47,227 nucleotides of DNA, taken from positions 1 to 47,227 of the forward strand of contig JAFGFB010000210.1 in the NCBI GenBank assembly GCA_016931315.1. The letters are read 5' to 3'. This DNA comes from Anaerolineae bacterium. GTDB lineage: Bacteria; Chloroflexota; Anaerolineae; B4-G1; SLSP01. The position numbers were made by a program, and so were the translations under genes. Positions 42,501-47,227 of this stretch are shown piece by piece (position 1 is the first letter of the stretch; each line of letters begins with the position of its first letter). The notes beneath the pieces are model-generated. The model was not told the DNA's origin. It did no database searches and saw only the letters and a list, made by a program, of their open reading frames with translations.

Positions 42501-43562
42501 TCACTTGAGCAGGAACGGCGTGGCGCTTTCCAATGCGCGGCGCAGGCGGGCGCCAGCCATACCCATTGCATCGTAGACCAGGTCCAGGGTGATGCGCGCT
42601 TCAGCCTGCATCTTGCGGGTGCCTTCCACCAGCACCTCTTCGACGAGACCGGGTTGGGCTTCGTAGGTGGCGCGCCGTTCGCGGATGGGGTCGAGGAAGG
42701 CGTTGATAGCGCGAGCTAGCTTGCGCTTTACTTCCACATCACCCACCTTACCCAGAAGATAGCGCTCCTTGAGATCATTGACCTCTTCTACATTGGGGTT
42801 GAAGGCGTCGTGATAGATGAAAACAGGGTTACCTTCCACCCGCCCGGGAATATCGGCACGTACACGGTTGGGGTCGGTATACATGCCGCGCACTTTTTCC
42901 TCCACGGCTTTGGCGTCATCGGAGAGCATGATAGCGTTGCCCAGGGATTTGCTCATCTTCGCCTGCCCATCGGTGCCGATGAGGGTGGGAACTTCGCCAA
43001 TCATGACATCAGGGATGGGGAAAACCTCGGCATCGTAGAGGCGATTAAAGCGCCGGGCGATTTCGCGTGTGATTTCAACGTGTGCTTCGTTATCCTTGCC
43101 TACCGGCACCAGATGTGCGCGTGGCAGCAGAATATCCGCGGCTTGCAGCACCGGGTAGCCGATGAGGCCAAAGGGCACAGTTTCATCATCCATGTTTGCG
43201 GCGCGCGCCATATCCTTGATGCTGGGCAGGCGGCTGAGGCGGGGTAATGTGACCAGGTTGCCGAAGAGCTGCGCCAGCTCGAAGGTCTCACGGACGGCAG
43301 ATTGCAGGAAGATGGTGCTGCGCTCAGGGTCAATGCCTACGGCAAGGTAGTCGAGCACCACATCGTAGATGTTCTGCGCCAGTCCGGTCACATGTTCCTT
43401 TTCCGGGCGCGTGGTGAGCGTATGCAGGTCGGCGATGATGAAATAGCACTCATACTCGTCCTGTAGCGCTACACGATTCTTCATGCTGCCCACATAATGC
43501 CCCAGATGCAATTTCCCTGTAGGGCGGTCTCCGGTCAAAATACGTTTGCGTTGTGTAGTCAT
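42501..43562 (-). CDS. trpS: tryptophanyl-tRNA synthetase
   Basis: A 353-residue class I synthetase. The HIGH-like motif is [12 protein letters not shown] (about residues 17-28), KMSKS is [11 protein letters not shown] (about 203), and [19 protein letters not shown] is typical of TrpRS. It attaches Trp to tRNA-Trp in the cytoplasm. About 120 bases of leader separate the start from the T-box terminator; GGGGGA lies just upstream of the start. Confidence 0.95.
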   Translation of the reverse strand: MTTQRKRILTGDRPTGKLHLGHYVGSMKNRVALQDEYECYFIIADLHTLTTRPEKEHVTGLAQNIYDVVLDYLAVGIDPERSTIFLQSAVRETFELAQLFGNLVTLPRLSRLPSIKDMARAANMDDETVPFGLIGYPVLQAADILLPRAHLVPVGKDNEAHVEITREIARRFNRLYDAEVFPIPDVMIGEVPTLIGTDGQAKMSKSLGNAIMLSDDAKAVEEKVRGMYTDPNRVRADIPGRVEGNPVFIYHDAFNPNVEEVNDLKERYLLGKVGDVEVKRKLARAINAFLDPIRERRATYEAQPGLVEEVLVEGTRKMQAEARITLDLVYDAMGMAGARLRRALESATPFLLK

Positions 43563-43680
43563 AAGTTCCCCCTGTTGGTATGAAAAAGCGATAAGGCGAT
43601 TAAGCGATAAGGCGGGAAAGCGCTGTTGATTGGAAGTCGGCTTGAGTTTTCACTTTAACGGACGGCAAGCAGTTTCCAGG

Positions 43681-44010
43681 AAACAAAAAAGCGCTCATCC
43701 CTTGCCAGGGACGAGCGCTTTGCCCGTGGTGCCACCCTTATTGGACTGTCTAAACAAAAAACGCGCTGCCTTGTAGAGGCACGTGATGCGCGTTTTGAGC
43801 CAGCCCCACTCTTTTCAGGTACAGCCTTTTGGGCGATACCTTGCGTCATGATAACGGTGACGCTTCCGGCTCGGACTACTGAGGAGAATTACCCCCCGTT
43901 CGGCGAGCAGCTCCCGGGTCCATTCAGTGTCGGCGCTGGTGCCGGGCTTTCACCTTGCCCCGGCTCTCTGGAACCTCGCTGCGACATTTACTCTTCCCGA
44001 TCATAGCCTC
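43681..44010 (-). promoter_or_regulatory. T-box leader with Trp (TGG) specifier, including terminator
   Basis: Read on the minus strand, stem I begins GATCGGGAAGAGTA (44002), then AGAGAGCCGG and GGTGAAAGCCCGG. The specifier loop GAATGGAC gives TGG at 43922-43920. The antiterminator T-box is AAGGGTGGCACCACGGG (43740 leftward). The competing terminator stem is 43720-43689, followed by a T-tract (43690-43681). Uncharged tRNA-Trp would stabilise the antiterminator and switch on trpS-trpB2. Confidence 0.93.
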
Positions 44011-44076
44011 TAACAATCATATTTATAGCACGAAACTAAAACGTTGTCAAGTGCGAGCGGGGAAGGGAAGAAAGAT

Positions 44077-44115
44077 GATTTTTCGCGGCGCGGCATAGCC
44101 GCGCCGCGAAAAATC
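44077..44115. repeat. perfect 18-bp intergenic palindrome (repeat E)
   Basis: GATTTTTCGCGGCGCGGC pairs exactly with 44098-44115 around a three-base loop, between the T-box leader and the glycosyltransferase gene. It has the same T-run/A-run outer arms as repeats A-D. Confidence 0.7.
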
Positions 44116-44153
44116 TAAACCGTCTACTCTGGCGTCGCCGAAATCCCCCCCAC

Positions 44154-45035
44154 TCATTTAGTGGTCTCGACACGCTGCCAGAGCTCCGTGAACTGCATCT
44201 TCTTGATCCGCACGTTGAGGAGTACCAGCAGCCATAGATGCAGGCGCGCGAAGAAAAGTAACACCGTCCACAGAAATTCCTGCATGCCGCGGGGATATTT
44301 CAATGCCAACCAGGTGCCGTAGCGGATTTCCAGCCACGCCGAGCGCATCTGCACCGGGGAGCGGCGCACATAGTCCTGTGCATAACCCCCTGCCGAACGC
44401 ACTTTCTGCTTGAGCCAGTCTTTATAGGTGGTGGGATATTTCACATGCACCCGCGCTTCAGGGGCGTAGCCGATCCGATAGCCCCTCTCCGCGATACGAT
44501 GCGAGATGACCGCATCCTCCGAGAGCGCATCGTTGGGAACAGGGGCTAGAATTGCACGGCGCACGGCAAAGAGATAGCCCGAGCAGACAAGAAATTTCCC
44601 GGCTTTGGCGCGCGCCAACCGCACCGCATGGGCGCTATCGGTGAGCAGTTGCGACCAGTAACCCAATACCGTGTCGCGCGCGTTGGCGCTAAGGGGGCGT
44701 CCGCTGGTAGCGCCAACCTGTGGATTCTTGAATGGTCGCAATAAGGCTTCCAGAGCGCCTGCTTCGACAACGACATCGCCATCGCTGAAGACGATGATGT
44801 CTCCCTTTGCGGCTTGCAACCCGAAATTCAGTGCGGTAGGTTTGCCACGCTGGGGGTCGAGGACGTGTTGGACAACGGGATAGCGTTCGGCATAATCCTG
44901 TACCACGGCTGAAGTTTCCGGGTCGGGCGTCACAACCAACAATTCTGCATCTTCCGGCAGTTGCACCATGAAGGCTTCGATGGCTTTGCCAATGGTTTTT
45001 GGCTCGCGATAAGCAGTGATGAGGATGCTAATCAT
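44154..45035 (-). CDS. family 2 glycosyltransferase
   Basis: A 293-residue GT-A-fold enzyme. MISILITAYREPKTIGKAIEA starts the nucleotide-sugar domain; FSDGDVVVEAGAL carries the metal-binding DxD; LSEDAVISHRIAERGYRIGY is the catalytic-base region. The C-terminal part includes a hydrophobic segment (LWTVLLFFARLHLWLLVLL), so it is membrane-associated. It would build a surface polysaccharide or glycolipid; acceptor unknown. The ATG at 45035 is preferred from the family N-terminus; 45047 is possible. Confidence 0.86.
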   Translation of the reverse strand: MISILITAYREPKTIGKAIEAFMVQLPEDAELLVVTPDPETSAVVQDYAERYPVVQHVLDPQRGKPTALNFGLQAAKGDIIVFSDGDVVVEAGALEALLRPFKNPQVGATSGRPLSANARDTVLGYWSQLLTDSAHAVRLARAKAGKFLVCSGYLFAVRRAILAPVPNDALSEDAVISHRIAERGYRIGYAPEARVHVKYPTTYKDWLKQKVRSAGGYAQDYVRRSPVQMRSAWLEIRYGTWLALKYPRGMQEFLWTVLLFFARLHLWLLVLLNVRIKKMQFTELWQRVETTK

Positions 45036-45073
45036 AAGGCGCCCCATTGTTGAAGGGTCTCAATGCTCCTGTG

Positions 45074-45964
45074 CTAGCACAACCGCGCTAACGCGGTTGC
45101 AATAGCGCGAATGTGCTCCGGCGTGCTGCCACAACAACCGCCAAAAATTCGCACACCCGCCTCGGTTACAAAACGCACCGCGGTGTCCGCCATCGTTTCT
45201 GGCGTGACTTCGTAGACCAGAGCGCTGTTTTTGGTGTGGGGCAGACCAGCGTTGGGTTTTGCCATCAGTAGTGCTTCAGGCGCCACCGCACGCATTTTGA
45301 GCACGGCTTCCAGCGTCTCGCTCAGGGTCCGCCCGCAGTTGGCGCCGGCGATAGTGACGCCGAGCGCCAGCAACGCTTTGATCGCCTGCTCCGGTGTGAC
45401 GCCAAACATCGTACGCCCTTTGCTATCAAAACTTAGGGTGACGGCGACCGGCAGGTCGGTGACCGACCGAACTCCCTCAACCGCAGCGCGCGCTTCTTCC
45501 AGGTCGCTGAGCGTCTCGATGATGAGGGCATCTACCCCGCCCTCTGCGAGCGCCGCTGCCTGTTCCGCAAACGCGTTCATGGCAACTTCATACGGCAGTG
45601 TGCCCACCGGCGCTAGCAACTCTCCGGTAGGTCCAATATCGCCGAAGACGAGCCGGTTGGCAAATTCCTCTGCGACGCTGCGTGCCAGTTGCACTCCGGC
45701 AAGGTTGATTCGACGTACCTCGTCATCCAGCCCCGCGCGTCTGAGGCGTATCCGCGTTCCGCCAAAGGTGTTTGTGTAAATGACTTCTGCGCCCACTTCG
45801 CAATACTGCCGGTGCAAGGATTTGACCTCATCGGGATGCGTGAGATTCCAGGCATCGGGAGCATTGCCTGGCGGTAGTCCCATTTGTTGCAGCATTGTGC
45901 CTGCCGCGCCATCTGCAATGAGAACGCGCTTCTGTGATAACTGTGCGTCTAGCGATGTGTTCAT
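45074..45964 (-). CDS. homocysteine S-methyltransferase domain protein
   Basis: A 296-residue TIM-barrel protein of the MetH-N/BHMT/MmuM type. VLIADGAAGTMLQQMGLPPG starts the domain; EVIYTNTFGGTRIRL, FGDIGPTGELL and ALIIETLSDLEEA follow. The zinc ligands are the Cys in GANCGRTL and the pair in GGCCGSTPEHIRAIA. It transfers a methyl group to homocysteine (or feeds a B12 methyltransferase); no B12 domain is attached. The start at 45964 has GAGGG upstream. It follows the response regulator by 20 bases. Confidence 0.88.
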   Translation of the reverse strand: MNTSLDAQLSQKRVLIADGAAGTMLQQMGLPPGNAPDAWNLTHPDEVKSLHRQYCEVGAEVIYTNTFGGTRIRLRRAGLDDEVRRINLAGVQLARSVAEEFANRLVFGDIGPTGELLAPVGTLPYEVAMNAFAEQAAALAEGGVDALIIETLSDLEEARAAVEGVRSVTDLPVAVTLSFDSKGRTMFGVTPEQAIKALLALGVTIAGANCGRTLSETLEAVLKMRAVAPEALLMAKPNAGLPHTKNSALVYEVTPETMADTAVRFVTEAGVRIFGGCCGSTPEHIRAIATALARLC

Positions 45965-45984
45965 TGGCCCTCTTTGGGGGGATT

Positions 45985-46641
45985 TCACGTCTGGCGCCGT
46001 TCGAGATAGGTCGCCAGACGTTTGAGCTTGTTCCAATCATTCCGCAGTGCATAGACGATGGTGAGATGAGTTAACCAGCGCGGTGGGCAATCTGGCATCG
46101 CTGCAAGCATCTCGAAAACCTTGACCGCGGCATCATCGGTGCGCCGGGCTTGTACCAGGTCGCTGGCGGTCTTTTCGAGCATCTCCCGGCGCGAAAGTTG
46201 AGCTGGAGGGGATGCAGCAGCCTTGGCGCGGTTTGCGAGGGCCATCCGGCGCGATTTATTGAGTATGCTAAGCACCTGTTCTGCCGTAAAGGGTTTGATG
46301 AGATAGGCTGCCACCCCTACTTCGACCGCCTGCTTTAGCGTAATCGCATCTTTCTCCGCCGAGACAATGATACAGACCAGCTCTGGGCGCCGGGCGCGCA
46401 TTCGGCGAATGGCCTCTAAGCCACTCATCTCCGGCATGTTGACATCCACCAGGGCAATATCGGGCTGGTGCGTGCCAGCCATCTCAACGGCCTCGCGTCC
46501 ATTGCGCGCTGCCGCGACGACTTCGACATCGGGCGCCAGTGAGAGAATCAATTGCATGCTGCGCCGCGTTTCTGGCGCGTCGTCGGCAATCAGAATGCGC
46601 ATGACGGTATTCTGAGCGTGGTGTGCTGGTACAGAATTCAT
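45985..46641 (-). CDS. response regulator with CheY-like receiver domain
   Basis: A 218-residue protein. The receiver domain reads MRILIADDAPETRRSM (acidic pocket), DIALVDVNMPEMSG (phospho-Asp) and YLIKPFTAEQVL (Lys). The C-terminal 90 residues (SRREMLEKTASDLVQ... LATYLERR) are helical with no recognised output domain. The ATG at 46641 has GAGAG upstream; the receiver domain itself begins at 46602. No histidine kinase lies next to it. Confidence 0.88.
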   Translation of the reverse strand: MNSVPAHHAQNTVMRILIADDAPETRRSMQLILSLAPDVEVVAAARNGREAVEMAGTHQPDIALVDVNMPEMSGLEAIRRMRARRPELVCIIVSAEKDAITLKQAVEVGVAAYLIKPFTAEQVLSILNKSRRMALANRAKAAASPPAQLSRREMLEKTASDLVQARRTDDAAVKVFEMLAAMPDCPPRWLTHLTIVYALRNDWNKLKRLATYLERRQT

Positions 46642-46667
46642 ATGCTCTCGGCAGCTTCCGCTCTTAC

Positions 46668-46725
46668 CATCGCCAAGACACAAGGCACAGCAAGACCTTG
46701 CCGACATCCTTGTGCCTTGGTGATG
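46668..46725 (-). terminator. imperfect long hairpin between hutU and the response regulator
   Basis: The arms around CACAAGG and CCTTGTG (46668-46685 with 46708-46725) pair with small bulges, 38 bases past the hutU stop. Probable terminator of the hut transcript. Confidence 0.5.
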
Positions 46726-46762
46726 CGTTTTTGTGTTTCTTCAAAAGTGTGTGTGAGTCTTT

Positions 46763-47227
46763 CTATTTGACCATGGGCAACCATAGGCCCTTGGCCTTGG
46801 CGTGCGTGATGGCTTCCGCGTAGCCCGCATCAGCGTGCCGCACCACGCCCAATCCGGGGTCGGTGGTGAGAACGCGCTGCAGGCGTCGTGCGGCAGCTTC
46901 CGTTCCATCCGCGACAATCACGACGCCGGCGTGTTGCGAATAGCCAATGCCAACTCCGCCGCCATGATGGAAGCTCACCCAGGTCGCTCCGCCTACCGCA
47001 TTGATGAGGGCGTTGAGGATGGGCCAATCGGAAATTGCGTCGGAACCATCCTTCATGGCTTCGGTTTCGCGGTTGGGGCTGGCGACAGAACCGGCATCCA
47101 GGTGATCGCGTCCGATGGCAATGGGGGCGCTGATACGGCCCTCTGCGATAGCTTGATTGAAGGCTAGCCCGGCTTTAGCGCGGTCGCCATAGCCCAACCA
47201 GCAGATGCGCGACGGCAGGCCCTGGAA
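46763..47227 (-). CDS. hutU: urocanate hydratase, C-terminal part (5' end outside window)
   Basis: The frame is open to the window edge, so the gene is cut at its 5' end. The visible 154 residues start [16 protein letters not shown] and continue [56 protein letters not shown] and a C-terminal [16 protein letters not shown]. These are classic urocanase sequences. The enzyme hydrates urocanate to imidazolone propionate in histidine degradation, using tightly bound NAD+. Confidence 0.96.
   Translation of the reverse strand, partial: FQGLPSRICWLGYGDRAKAGLAFNQAIAEGRISAPIAIGRDHLDAGSVASPNRETEAMKDGSDAISDWPILNALINAVGGATWVSFHHGGGVGIGYSQHAGVVIVADGTEAAARRLQRVLTTDPGLGVVRHADAGYAEAITHAKAKGLWLPMVK

Noticed and set aside
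43655-43849. A 64-residue minus-strand reading frame upstream of trpS
   Set aside because: It lies inside the T-box antiterminator/terminator region and contains the conserved RNA elements; not a gene.

Overview
The window (about 47 kb, moderately GC-rich) looks like a chromosomal segment of a Chloroflexota bacterium. This is inferred from gene content: a CarH/LitR-type B12 photoreceptor, a heliorhodopsin, DUF4397 surface proteins, a TrpB2-type tryptophan synthase beta chain, TTG starts and T-box/TPP riboswitch control. No rRNA, phage, IS element or CRISPR array was seen. The assignment is not proven from sequence alone.

Positions 1-11.4 kb form a light/DNA-damage region. A CarH-like regulator (10445-11440, +) diverges from a minus-strand series: SDR epimerase, small phage-like protein, Rieske protein, aldo/keto reductase, class I photolyase, DEDDh exonuclease, nucleotidyltransferase-fold protein and MFS exporter. 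Further left are a DUF4397 cell-surface protein, a heliorhodopsin gene broken by one in-frame TAG, and an alpha/beta hydrolase cut by the window edge. The carH/SDR intergenic region holds two back-to-back consensus promoters. Each has 11-bp-phased direct repeats running into its -35 box, and the DUF4397 promoter has the same arrangement. This suggests one B12/light-controlled regulon joining these genes.

Positions 11.4-20.6 kb (minus strand) are mixed housekeeping genes: priA, an L,D-transpeptidase with LysM, an Ntn-hydrolase lipoprotein, a GyrI-like protein, an SLC13/RCK transporter and a sugar-epimerase-like SDR.

Positions 20.8-29.9 kb (minus strand) are a TPP-riboswitch-controlled thiamine operon (thiN-thiB-thiP ... 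thiQ-like). An SNF2 helicase and a SWIM zinc-finger gene sit between permease and ATPase, and the ATPase start overlaps the SWIM stop codon.

Positions 29.87-31.2 kb (plus strand) hold tRNA-Gly(TCC), a CAT-anticodon tRNA that looks like tRNA-Ile2, and prfA.

Positions 31.5-41.0 kb (plus strand) are an ethanolamine-utilisation microcompartment operon: BMC-H, eutA, eutB, eutC, eutL, eutE, a second BMC-H, eutQ, eutJ and a CsoS1D/CcmP-like double-BMC protein. EutBC would split ethanolamine to acetaldehyde and ammonia, EutE would make acetyl-CoA, EutA would reactivate the B12 enzyme, and the BMC proteins would form the shell. No pentameric vertex protein (EutN), alcohol dehydrogenase, phosphotransacetylase, cobalamin adenosyltransferase or permease is present in this locus.

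Positions 41.0-44.0 kb (minus strand) are trpS-trpB2 behind a T-box leader with a TGG specifier. The right end carries a GT2 glycosyltransferase, a homocysteine S-methyltransferase-like protein, a response regulator and the 3' part of hutU. Five intergenic palindromes of one style (T-run in the left arm, A-run in the right arm) are scattered from 19.4 to 44.1 kb.
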